Source: CAZPQK01 sp964588695 (GTDB lineage Bacteria; Krumholzibacteriota; Krumholzibacteriia; WVZY01; JAKEHA01). Taken from it: a stretch of 64,000 bases of DNA. Location of the stretch: contig CAZPQK010000003.1 of the NCBI GenBank assembly GCA_964588695.1, positions 248,001 through 312,000 of the forward strand, in the 5' to 3' direction. Below the pieces are notes generated by a model. It was not told the origin of the DNA, searched no databases, and worked only from the letters and a program-made list of their open reading frames with translations. Positions 50,451 through 58,863 of the stretch are shown one piece after another; the first letter of the stretch is position 1, and every line of letters starts with the position of its first letter. Position numbers and translations under genes: made by a program.

Positions 50451-51322
50451 CCCCAGCCCAGATACGACGCGTACTTGGAGTCACTGAGTAGCGGTTCAAG
50501 TTCGGAAAAGTTTTCGACGTCGTCGGCGATATCTTTGGCGGTGACTTTCTTAAACTCGGTCGACGCGGTGTGCGAAGGCACGCCCAGGAACTCGTACACA
50601 CCGTTCAACGTTTCCGGCTGCTTGTCTTGATCGAGCAAGTCACGTTCGTACTCCACGGTGTGGTGAGGAATGCCTTCCAGGCTGACGGCTTCTTTTTCCA
50701 GGCACTCCACGCGGTAGTCCATCGCGATCTTTAGTTCTTCCCAGGTGATGTGGACCTTCTTGCGCGGCTTCTTGCCGTCGGCTTGCTTTACCTGCCCCGC
50801 GCCAACCTGCGACTCTTTAATATTGTGGAAGTGACCGGTTTTCTCAGACCGCAGGTCCGACACCGCATGACGGAGGATGTTTGCGCGCTTCAGGTAGATA
50901 ATCTTCCATCCTCGTTCGTGGAACTCTCGCAGAACTTTCTTGGGGTCGTGGCCTTGATTCTTTTCGATCTGGTAGACCTTTACCTTGAAACCCGTCGTGG
51001 GCTTTTTGCTAAGCGAGCAAATACCTTCGGCCCACCACAATGGTTTCGACACGTTTGACACGACGCCACCCTGGAGAATCTCAGGGAACGTGAACACATC
51101 GGGGTGTGAGTTCATCAGGTCGACCAGCACTGTGCTGCCGGTTCGACCCTGCGCATAGATCATGAACTTGTTCTTCGGCACCTTGCTTTTGCGCACGCCG
51201 TACAAGCAGTACACCGCCCACTCGCGCAGCTTGTGCGGGGAATACCGATACGCTGCCAGTGTGATTGGGTTAATCAGCCCAACCTTGCCCGACTTCATAT
51301 ACATCTTGATGATGTCTTGCAC
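50447..51322 (-). CDS. Sulfotransferase family protein
   Basis: A 291-residue PAPS-dependent sulfotransferase. The 5'-PSB loop is AQGRTGSTVLVDLMNSHPDV near residue 57, and the 3'-PB region is YLKRANILRHAVSDLRS. The remaining region has the family order (TWEELKIAMDYR, HTVEYERDLLDQ, YEFLGVPSH). The substrate could be a polysaccharide, lipid or surface glycan; none can be assigned. The start is GTG with AAGGAG seven nt upstream. Its stop shares TTAA with the nitronate monooxygenase. Confidence 0.85.
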   Translation of the reverse strand: MQDIIKMYMKSGKVGLINPITLAAYRYSPHKLREWAVYCLYGVRKSKVPKNKFMIYAQGRTGSTVLVDLMNSHPDVFTFPEILQGGVVSNVSKPLWWAEGICSLSKKPTTGFKVKVYQIEKNQGHDPKKVLREFHERGWKIIYLKRANILRHAVSDLRSEKTGHFHNIKESQVGAGQVKQADGKKPRKKVHITWEELKIAMDYRVECLEKEAVSLEGIPHHTVEYERDLLDQDKQPETLNGVYEFLGVPSHTASTEFKKVTAKDIADDVENFSELEPLLSDSKYASYLGWG

Positions 51323-51412
51323 GCTAACTCCTTACGAAACCGTAGACTACAGATAGGCGTTTCGACCCGCCGGCGGGGTCCTGTAATAAAAGCAACCTCA
51401 ATGCCAAGGGCG

Positions 51413-52882
51413 CTAGTGCGAGTACCAGTCGATGATGCCGACCATTGCCGCATGGCACGCTACGCAGAACTCTTCGGCGGCTTTGGTAAACATGATGCAG
51501 TCGGCCATCGATCGGTAGAGACCAGCCGACGCGTACCCTGCGCCCTCAAACACACCCACGCGTCCTGCAAACTTGCTGTTGGCCAGGTACTCGTGCGCAC
51601 GTTCGGCGTACTCGCGCTCTATTTTATCGTACTCCGCACGTGCTTGCTTAACTGCGTTCTCGTCGGCGCCGTCGCGCCGCATCGCCGCCATTTTATCGTT
51701 CAACTCCACCCGAACTTTACCCCACTCGGCGCTGATCTCGTCGTACCCCGATTTTTCCCACGGTGTCGGCAACGGCGTTTTTGACTTTATCAGGTGCGCC
51801 CACTTAAGCCGACTGGGATCGAGAAACGCGGTAATATTTGGTTCGCTGGGTTCGCGCCCGGCAGGATAAAAGTCGTTGTAGGCCGTCGAGGAAGAGTAAT
51901 ACTCGTCGGCCAGGCCAAAAAACGAATGGCCAAACTCGTGCACCATCAGGAACTCGCTCCACTGGTTGTCGCTGGTGAAGGTGCAGTAGAAGTTGTAGAT
52001 TCCGCCGCCGCCGTAGCGGTCATGGTTAATCATGATGTATAGCGCGTCGTAAGGAACGTGGCGGGCTATGTCGCGAAGCGCTCGGTTGTTTTCGGTAAGA
52101 ATGTATCGCTCGGACCCCATCGAGTTGAACGTTGTCTCGACCGACGTGCGGCGAAACACGCCGGCACGCGGTTCGTCACAGCCGGATTCCAGCGAAGGTT
52201 TAAACACGCCGTATACATTGAAGCGCGATTTGTAACTCTTTGTGGGTTCGTGCAAGAAGAACACATCGGTAAACCGTTGCAGGTCGGCCTCGAACTTTGC
52301 CCGCTCTTCTTTGGTGTAGCCTTCGGCGATGATCGCAACGTCGGCGTGTTGGTGCGGGTCTCCGTTGTGCAAGCTTCGCACAACAACGACCTCGGGGTCG
52401 GGCCGTTCGTCGTGAACCACCATGACGTCGTTAGGATCAACTACGGTGCGAAACACTTCGCGCAGGCCGCCGTCGGGCGAACGTTTTTCGAGCGAGAAAA
52501 TGACTTTGTGTTTGGGAAGCGGGACGATAGCAGATTCGTGAAACGTTTTAACCACACCGCTAAGTGCCGGTGTGCTGGTCTGGTATTCCTTAAAATACGA
52601 GTCGAAACCGCGCGAGTACAGTAAGCGTTCGGTGTCCGCGTCATAGACTTTGTGGTAGTAGGCGCCGTAGTTGAGCGTATCGATGAGATTGTTGAGGCTT
52701 CCCGCCCAGCTGCCGTAGCGATACACGCGGTCGATGGCGACCACCTCGGTGTTAGCGTCACCGGAGTGATGGTAGTCAATCCGCAGCGTGCGGTCTTCGA
52801 AGTGGTCAGCAAACGATGCGGTGGCGGCCGACGGGGCAACCAACGGGGCAGCCAGAACCAGCAGGGTAACGATGCGAAACAC
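51413..52882 (-). CDS. Secreted M64 family metallopeptidase (IgA peptidase M64)
   Basis: A 489-residue exported protease. Signal peptide (VLAAPLVAPSAATAS), an N-terminal beta domain (LRIDYHHSGDANTEVVAIDR), and the M64 catalytic domain: HADVAIIAEGYTKEE, SRFNVYGVFKPSLESGCDEP, VPYDALYIMINHDRYGGGGI and the zinc site FLMVHEFGHSFFGLADEYY with His315, Glu316, His319. The region after this is basic and helical (RAEYDKIEREYAERAHEYL), with a C-terminal Cys-containing section (EEFCVACHAAM). The start is GTG with AAGGAG upstream. It likely cleaves extracellular glycoprotein-like proteins. Confidence 0.92.
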   Translation of the reverse strand: MFRIVTLLVLAAPLVAPSAATASFADHFEDRTLRIDYHHSGDANTEVVAIDRVYRYGSWAGSLNNLIDTLNYGAYYHKVYDADTERLLYSRGFDSYFKEYQTSTPALSGVVKTFHESAIVPLPKHKVIFSLEKRSPDGGLREVFRTVVDPNDVMVVHDERPDPEVVVVRSLHNGDPHQHADVAIIAEGYTKEERAKFEADLQRFTDVFFLHEPTKSYKSRFNVYGVFKPSLESGCDEPRAGVFRRTSVETTFNSMGSERYILTENNRALRDIARHVPYDALYIMINHDRYGGGGIYNFYCTFTSDNQWSEFLMVHEFGHSFFGLADEYYSSSTAYNDFYPAGREPSEPNITAFLDPSRLKWAHLIKSKTPLPTPWEKSGYDEISAEWGKVRVELNDKMAAMRRDGADENAVKQARAEYDKIEREYAERAHEYLANSKFAGRVGVFEGAGYASAGLYRSMADCIMFTKAAEEFCVACHAAMVGIIDWYSH

Positions 52883-52927
52883 TATATCTCCTTAAGATAG
52901 AGGCGCCCTGACCTTACCGGGCAATTC

Positions 52928-52967
52928 GATAAAACGCAAGAAGGCCGCAGACGAATCCGCGGCCTTC
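52928..52967 (-). terminator. Terminator of the S9 peptidase gene
   Basis: A 9-bp GC-rich stem (52940-52948 with 52959-52967) with a ten-base loop, read on the minus strand and followed by a TTGCGTTTTA tail. Confidence 0.7.
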
Positions 52968-52990
52968 AGGAAGAAAACGGCTGTCGCGCG

Positions 52991-55615
52991 CTAGGGTGTC
53001 GCGCTTTGCAGGTTCTCGCTGGGTTGATCGAGCGGCGGATACATGTCATCCCACCACTCCGGTTTTTCCTTCAGCCACTTGTCAAACCAGGCGATGATCG
53101 CGTCCGACCAGATGATTCTTTTCTTGTAGTCCAAGATCCAATGGTCTTCGCCCGCAATCCGCAAGTACTCGACGTCTTTGCCCAATAGTTTAAGCGCGGT
53201 GTACATTTGCTCGCTTTCACCCGGCGGTACGTTGGTGTCGGAACCACCATGCAGTAGCAAGAGTGGTGTCACGATTTTGTCGGCGGCAAACAACGGGCTT
53301 TGGTCGACGTAGATGTCGCGACGGTTCCACGGAAAGCTTCCTGCAGCCGACACCGAGTTGTAACCGTATCCCCAATATCCTTCGCCCCAGTAGCTGGCGA
53401 TCATGCTGATACCGGCGTGAGAAACCGCAGCCGCGAAGATGTCGGTCTTGGTAACCAGCAACTGTGTCATGAAACCGCCAAACGACGCGCCGATGCAGCC
53501 GACGCGATCCTGATCCACGAACGGATGCGCCGCCAGGAAGGCTTTAACGCCGTCGATAATCTCGTCGGCGGTGGTCTTGCCCCAGTCGTTTACGTGGCGC
53601 GCGGAGTACTCCTGACCAAAACCGGTAGCGCCCGATGGTTGCATGACGTACACAACATAACCGTGTGCCGCCCATAGATTCTTGGGATAGCGACCGCCGA
53701 ACGATCGCGTCACCGGCGAGGTTCCGCCGTAGTAGTAGACGATACAGGGATAAGTCTTCGACGAATCAAAGTTCGGTGGATAGTGCACGCGCCCGGTAAT
53801 GCTGGTGCCGTTGTTGGCGGTGTATTCGAAGTCGTCCACATTGCCAATTGTTACCGCCGCAAAACGTTCCGCGCCTGGATCCATCAGGAGCGACGATTTG
53901 CCGCGACGCAAGTCGACGGTGAACACTCGCGCGGGGCGGTTGGCTTGTGACGCGGTCAACACTGCGACTTCGGAGGTGCGGGGGACATGGTTGCTATGAA
54001 TGACGTCGCCGTCAACTTTGATAGGCGAAAACGCGCGCATAGCGATGTCGTAGCGGACCAACGTGGAGAACTCGCCTTCGGTGGCGACAATGTAGATGGA
54101 CTTTTGTTCGGGCCAATAAGCGCTCCGAACCGCCGGGTCGAAATCCTTGGTAATGGCGTCGACAGCGCCGGTTGCCGGATCAAGAACGAATGCCTGGGTG
54201 TCGTAGTCGTTGGCGATAACATCGTCGGGGACATCGCGACCGATACCGTCGAACGCATTGGGTCCCGCCGTTACCAGAATCTTGTCGCCGCGCGGCGAAT
54301 ACTGGGCTGCGCCCAGCCAAGGCCCTTTGACCAACGACTCCACGCTTTGGTCGCGCAGGTTAATCACCGCGAGTTCGGTTTCGCTGTAGGGACGCTTGGA
54401 CAAATCCTCCCAGGTACGGCTAACCAGAACGGCATCGCCGCTGGGATGAATATCCGCCAGCCTGGTGCTGATTTTGCCACTGGTCAGTTGTCGACTTAAT
54501 CCACTGGCAACGTCTACCAGGTACAACGCGGTAAAGTCGCGCTCGTTGCCGCGTTTGTCGTATGCGCCGCGGTAACGCTTAACACCGGTCTTGCTTTCCT
54601 CTGCCCGCGTGCGCACCGAGTACACTATAAACGTAGCGTCCGGGCTCCAGCGATACCCGCTGAAGTCTTTGATACCATCGATAACTGTTGTAATTTCGCC
54701 GCTGGCAATGTCGACAGTGCGAATCGATGTCTTTTTGTCGTCAGAAGTCGTGTAGGAGAGCTGCGTTCCATTGGGAACCCACTGCCAGCTCCCGCCGCGG
54801 GTGTCGCGAAGGGTGGTTCGCAGCTTGCCGTCTTTGACCGAACGAATCTCGGTCCAGCGAGTGCGCGTTCCTTCTGGCGGCGTGCGCGTCGACATGGGCA
54901 GCATCACCCACTGCCCGTCGGGAGAAACCTGCATGCCGGAAACACTGGGTCCATCAAGCACGTCGGCGATGCTCAAGAATCGATCCGCGCGCGCCGACCA
55001 GGTAGCGCCAGGCTTATCGCCGCCCGCGATGGCGACATCGATTCGCCAGTCGTTCTCGTCGTCATCGCCCACCGGTGTCGCCGCCGCTTTGAACAACAGC
55101 AGATGTTTTCCCTGCCGTAGTTTGACCGAGCCGGACTTGGCATCGTCGAGTTTTCCGGTTCCGGTTTGCTTAACCACCGACTCCCCACCAACCCACACTT
55201 CGAACGCCTGGGTAGACGCAACTTTAAATTTCACCTCGGTCCACTCGGATGTTTCCACCCACGCGGCGCCGTAGTAAATGCGGTTTTGATTTCCGCGCGC
55301 CATCTTTAGTCCGTCGGTACCGCTCTTGGTGGACTTCCACTTTACTCGACCACCAAACACATCGACACTCGCGCCAGCTTGCGGCGACCAGTTGTCGACG
55401 TTCAAATGTTCATAGCCAATGAGATCCTTCAGGCCGAGTGGTTTGTCGGCGTCGTCGTCAAACGCGGGATCCGGAATATCAATGGGACCCAGGACCAGCC
55501 ATGCGTCGGTGCGCAAACGAATGTCGTCTTCCGCAGCGGCGGGGGACAACACGAGCGCGAGCGCAACGGTAGCGCAGGCCAAGATGCAGGCGGTACGAAG
55601 TAGTGGGCGGTTCAT
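52991..55615 (-). CDS. Exported S9 family peptidase (dipeptidyl aminopeptidase/acylaminoacyl peptidase-like)
   Basis: An 874-residue serine protease. Signal peptide (CATVALALVLSPAAAE), a jelly-roll-like domain of about 170 residues (WTEVKFKVASTQAFEVWVG), a beta-propeller (WVMLPMSTRTPPEG, YRWSPDATFIVYSVRTRAEE), and a C-terminal alpha/beta hydrolase: YYGGTSPVTRSFGGRYPKN, GASFGGFMTQLLV with Ser711, LLLHGGSDTNVPPGESEQM with the Asp, and AGEDHWILD with the His. It should cut peptides in the periplasm. CCAGGAGG precedes the ATG. The N-terminal carbohydrate-binding-like domain is a less common addition. Confidence 0.92.
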   Translation of the reverse strand: MNRPLLRTACILACATVALALVLSPAAAEDDIRLRTDAWLVLGPIDIPDPAFDDDADKPLGLKDLIGYEHLNVDNWSPQAGASVDVFGGRVKWKSTKSGTDGLKMARGNQNRIYYGAAWVETSEWTEVKFKVASTQAFEVWVGGESVVKQTGTGKLDDAKSGSVKLRQGKHLLLFKAAATPVGDDDENDWRIDVAIAGGDKPGATWSARADRFLSIADVLDGPSVSGMQVSPDGQWVMLPMSTRTPPEGTRTRWTEIRSVKDGKLRTTLRDTRGGSWQWVPNGTQLSYTTSDDKKTSIRTVDIASGEITTVIDGIKDFSGYRWSPDATFIVYSVRTRAEESKTGVKRYRGAYDKRGNERDFTALYLVDVASGLSRQLTSGKISTRLADIHPSGDAVLVSRTWEDLSKRPYSETELAVINLRDQSVESLVKGPWLGAAQYSPRGDKILVTAGPNAFDGIGRDVPDDVIANDYDTQAFVLDPATGAVDAITKDFDPAVRSAYWPEQKSIYIVATEGEFSTLVRYDIAMRAFSPIKVDGDVIHSNHVPRTSEVAVLTASQANRPARVFTVDLRRGKSSLLMDPGAERFAAVTIGNVDDFEYTANNGTSITGRVHYPPNFDSSKTYPCIVYYYGGTSPVTRSFGGRYPKNLWAAHGYVVYVMQPSGATGFGQEYSARHVNDWGKTTADEIIDGVKAFLAAHPFVDQDRVGCIGASFGGFMTQLLVTKTDIFAAAVSHAGISMIASYWGEGYWGYGYNSVSAAGSFPWNRRDIYVDQSPLFAADKIVTPLLLLHGGSDTNVPPGESEQMYTALKLLGKDVEYLRIAGEDHWILDYKKRIIWSDAIIAWFDKWLKEKPEWWDDMYPPLDQPSENLQSATP

Positions 55616-55681
55616 TTTTCCTCCTGGTGGGTGATGAACCTATAGCGTCGCACGATTTACCCCTAACTTCAAGAGGCCGCC

Positions 55682-55710
55682 TTGAGACGCGCGCGCAGTT
55701 AAGTTAATAT
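55682..55710 (+). promoter_or_regulatory. Sigma70-like promoter of the DNRLRE gene
   Basis: TTGAGA (55682-55687), a 17-bp spacer and TAATAT (55705-55710), 37 nt before the ATG. Confidence 0.65.
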
Positions 55711-55747
55711 ACGAATGTCGATTATCTAAAACCCAAGAAGGATCGTT

Positions 55748-56485
55748 ATGAAGCAACTCGGGATCTACACCCTGGGGCTGGTCGCGCTCATCGCGGCTAT
55801 TGGCGTCGTTACTGCCCCAGCCGCGGCCGATCAGATTACGATCGTGTCCGACCGCGACAACACGATGTTTGAGGACACGTTGGGGACGGTCAGCAACGGC
55901 CAGGGGCCGGTGATATTCTCGGGGCGACAGGGGCAGGGGCTGGTCCGCCGCGCGTTGCTTCGCTTTGATATTGCCGGCGCGCTACCCGTCGGCGCGGTGG
56001 TAACTGCGGTGTCGTTGGAATTGGATATGCAGGACACGTCCGACATGATGTCGCGCGACATGTCGCTTTTTCGCGTCGGCATGGATTGGGGTGAAGGGGC
56101 ATCAAACGCCAACGGCGGTCAAGGCGACACCGCGCAAGTTGGGGATGCGACCTGGCTACACACTTTCTACAACACCGCATTGTGGACGACGCCGGGCGGA
56201 GACTTTGACGCCATGCCCAGCGCGACGCAAACCGTCGGGACCGCTGCGGGGGCGTACACCTGGAGCGACACATCGATGGCCAACGATGTTCAAGCGTGGC
56301 TGGACTCGCCTGGTAGTAACTTTGGCTGGGTGTTGATTGGTGTCGAAACCGTAAACCGCACGTCGCGTCGATTTGGTTCGCGCGAGGCGGGCGCGGGCCA
56401 GCCGACGCTTACAATTACCTACGACGCACCACTGCCGACGCGCGAAGCGTCGTGGGGGCGGGTAAAGAATGGCTTTGCCCGCTAG
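55748..56485 (+). CDS. Secreted DNRLRE-domain protein with C-terminal WGRVK motif
   Basis: A 245-residue exported protein. A signal peptide (LIAAIGVVTAPAAADQ) precedes a DNRLRE domain: DNTMFEDTLGTVSNGQGPVI, GLVRRALLRFDIAGALP, VVTAVSLELDMQDTSD, ANDVQAWLDSPGSNFGWVLI and RFGSREAGAGQPTLTITYD. The domain occurs in extracellular proteins and has a jelly-roll-like fold without known catalysis. It ends LPTREASWGRVKNGFAR, the same end motif as the CHRD proteins. AGAAGG lies before the ATG. The stop shares CTAG with the opposite gene. Confidence 0.88.
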   Translation: MKQLGIYTLGLVALIAAIGVVTAPAAADQITIVSDRDNTMFEDTLGTVSNGQGPVIFSGRQGQGLVRRALLRFDIAGALPVGAVVTAVSLELDMQDTSDMMSRDMSLFRVGMDWGEGASNANGGQGDTAQVGDATWLHTFYNTALWTTPGGDFDAMPSATQTVGTAAGAYTWSDTSMANDVQAWLDSPGSNFGWVLIGVETVNRTSRRFGSREAGAGQPTLTITYDAPLPTREASWGRVKNGFAR

Positions 56486-57657
56486 TTAATTGTTACGTTC
56501 AGAATCCGCGGTGATAGTCGGGGCGCACTTGCTTTCGGCGCTTGATCGAAAAGCCGGTCCAGGCGATTGCCCGCCAGGTCTTCGATACGCGGATCGACCG
56601 CGACACGGTAAGCGCCTTCTGCCCACGGCTGGTCGGGCCGAAACGTCCACTGCCAGCCATCAGACCACACCTGGCCCCGAACCAACTTGCCTTCGACATT
56701 TACCGAAATCATTCGCTGCGCGGTGATGTAGTCCATCTCTTCGTCAAAGTTGATAGTGATGGGTTCGCGCGTGTTAGCAGCTGGTGTCGTCAGTTTCCAT
56801 TTTGCGGGGTCGGGCGAGTGGCGGTCGTCGTTGCTAACGTCGATGCAATGTCGAATCTCTTCGCCAAACTCGTGGCCATTTGCGTCTCGCATGTCGGGCG
56901 AAACCACCAGACAATAGCTTTGGCCCGCGCGCAATCCTGGGCCCATGCGGTCGTGCATGTCTAAGCCGCGTTTGACCCGACCAGGGTGCATGATCAGGGT
57001 CAATCGGGTGCGGTCGTCGTTCCACAACTCGGGCACGGTTTCGACAAAAGCCTGCTCGACAGCGTAACCGTTGGCGTCGATCAGCGCGACATGACGATAC
57101 ACATCGCCTTCGTGCATGGGGCGATCAAACGTAAGATGAAACTTCAGCAGGTTTGCAGGTGCTACCGATCCAGGCGAGATGTGAACAACGGAAGCGGGTG
57201 CGTGATTCGGTTCGGGGACGCGAAACTGTGTGGTGATCACCGAAGTCGGCGCGGCGGCGTCCAATCGTTGGGCCAACCCGTCAACGTCTACCCACGCGGT
57301 GTAGGTGAGTCCGGCGGTGAACGGGAAGCGCGGCGTAAAAGCAACGCGGCCGTCTACGTAAGCGTAGGTGCCGACGACCGCTGGCAAATCGTCGGGAACT
57401 CGGCCCCCGACGTAGATGCGAAAGTAGGCCTTCCAGGGAAAGTCCGCGGGCAGCGTGGCCAGCAGCGGGAGTCCCGAAAGGCGAACGTCGGCGGCGGCCA
57501 GACCTTCGGGCGGGACTCTTAGCGCGACGCGCCACGAGTCCGGCGATGAACTGGACCCGCCCCCCAAAGGGGCGGGTCCTGTACCCGTCAGCAACAACAC
57601 CAGCGCGCCGGTGCATAGCACGGCACTGTAAGTTCTAAAGCGCGAGGCGAGCAACAC
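56482..57657 (-). CDS. Exported protein with Big_5-type Ig-like domains
   Basis: A 391-residue protein, probably exported: N-terminal hydrophobic stretch (VLCTGALVLLLTGTG) and a Ser-rich linker. Two Ig-like units carry motifs such as VAFTPRFPFTAGLTYTAWV, LKFHLTFDRPMHEGDVYRH, ITINFDEEMDYITAQ and WTFRPDQPWAEGAYRV. The start codon is a GTG overlapping the tail of the upstream gene by 23 nt, so it is likely in one operon with the 57635 gene. A perfect 11-bp inverted repeat lies in its early coding sequence (57553-57579). The function is unknown. Confidence 0.75.
   Translation of the reverse strand: MLLASRFRTYSAVLCTGALVLLLTGTGPAPLGGGSSSSPDSWRVALRVPPEGLAAADVRLSGLPLLATLPADFPWKAYFRIYVGGRVPDDLPAVVGTYAYVDGRVAFTPRFPFTAGLTYTAWVDVDGLAQRLDAAAPTSVITTQFRVPEPNHAPASVVHISPGSVAPANLLKFHLTFDRPMHEGDVYRHVALIDANGYAVEQAFVETVPELWNDDRTRLTLIMHPGRVKRGLDMHDRMGPGLRAGQSYCLVVSPDMRDANGHEFGEEIRHCIDVSNDDRHSPDPAKWKLTTPAANTREPITINFDEEMDYITAQRMISVNVEGKLVRGQVWSDGWQWTFRPDQPWAEGAYRVAVDPRIEDLAGNRLDRLFDQAPKASAPRLSPRILNVTIN
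57553..57579 (-). repeat. Perfect inverted repeat in the early coding region
   Basis: GGACCCGCCCC and its exact complement separated by five bases, in the codons just after the signal sequence of the Ig-like protein. There is no U-tract. Confidence 0.8.
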
Positions 57658-58786
57658 TCAACGCGGTCAGGTCGAGGTGGCCATTGGGCATGCGTTGCAA
57701 CGCAACCACCCAGTCGCCGTTCAGGTTGTCGATCTGTTGTACGCCCGATCCCGCACGCGCCGTATAGGGAATGCCTTCGGTGTACCCTTCGACTTCTTTT
57801 TCTATGCCCGGCCCGGCGGCTGCGACATCGGCAGGGTCAAAGGTAAGTAACGGCAACATGCTGTTGGCGACAACAATGAACTCTTTGTCTTTGCTCTTGC
57901 ACACCACCATGTCGAGCGGGTAATTGCCCGAACCGAACTCAGCAACTGTCTTTCCCTTTACATGAGTCGCATTCTTCAGGTCACTAGTTTTAAACGTGAC
58001 CAGGGGGGTGCACAGATAAGACGCCAGAATGTGCGACTCGTTGTTCAGTTCGTAGGGAAGGAATGCACGAATCGGCGCGTGGGTTTCAAACTCGCCGTGG
58101 GCGCCGTGGAATATCTCCAGGGTGGTAAACGAATTCGAGTCGGTGAACGGATATGACAGTTTCCACATGGTTGAGGCGAACTCTTCGTTCGACAGACCCG
58201 CGACGTAAACTGTGCCGTTGTCAAACACGAGGTCGGTAATGGCATCGACACGTGTGCTTGTGCCTTTTTTCCAGCGGTGCATTTTGTCAGCGGCGACGGG
58301 GTTGGGAAGCTTTGCCACCGAATAGGACACGTCCGTTAGGTCGTAGATTCCGACCGACTTGTCCATGCCCACGCGCACCAGAACGTTGGCGTCGGCGAGG
58401 TCGTTCGGCAATTCCCATCGCGACGACCACTTGCCGCGGCCACGCGACACCGAAATGAACATGTTGGATGTCACCGGGTTCACCGCGAGATCGTGAATTA
58501 AAATTTCGTCGGTGGTGGTTCCCAACTGGGCGGCGATGATGCCTTCGATGTTGTTGACCGTGAAGTTGCGATCAACTTCGCCTTCGGTCTTCTGGTCGTT
58601 TATGTTGATTGCAAAAACCGACCCCGAACGGGCGTCGCCAACAAACAACGTGCCGTCGGGTCCAAACTCCAGCGCGCTCATGCTGGACACCTGGGGTGTG
58701 CCTTTTTTCATATGTTGGTCGGCGATGGCGGGGACGGCCAACAGCACGACCAGCGCGATACATACAAACGGGGTAAGCCGCTTCAT
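57635..58786 (-). CDS. Exported beta-propeller-like protein of unknown function
   Basis: A 383-residue exported protein with a signal peptide (ALVVLLAVPAIAD) followed by NHL/SMP-like propeller motifs: SMSALEFGPDGTLFVGDARS, ILIHDLAVNPVTSNMFISVS, ITDLVFDNGTVYVAGLSN, YPLDMVVCKSKDKEFIVVAN and DNLNGDWVVALQRMPNGHLD. These resemble repeat blades in reporter-type surface proteins. AGGAG precedes the ATG. The overlap with the Ig-like gene shows an operon. No family assignment is secure. Confidence 0.75.
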   Translation of the reverse strand: MKRLTPFVCIALVVLLAVPAIADQHMKKGTPQVSSMSALEFGPDGTLFVGDARSGSVFAININDQKTEGEVDRNFTVNNIEGIIAAQLGTTTDEILIHDLAVNPVTSNMFISVSRGRGKWSSRWELPNDLADANVLVRVGMDKSVGIYDLTDVSYSVAKLPNPVAADKMHRWKKGTSTRVDAITDLVFDNGTVYVAGLSNEEFASTMWKLSYPFTDSNSFTTLEIFHGAHGEFETHAPIRAFLPYELNNESHILASYLCTPLVTFKTSDLKNATHVKGKTVAEFGSGNYPLDMVVCKSKDKEFIVVANSMLPLLTFDPADVAAAGPGIEKEVEGYTEGIPYTARAGSGVQQIDNLNGDWVVALQRMPNGHLDLTALSVARLAL

Positions 58787-58863
58787 GGTTGCTCCTAGGG
58801 GTTGAGACGAAAGCCTGGGTGGGGTAGCCGATTATACCAGACTAGCAAATTGAGGTTCCGATT

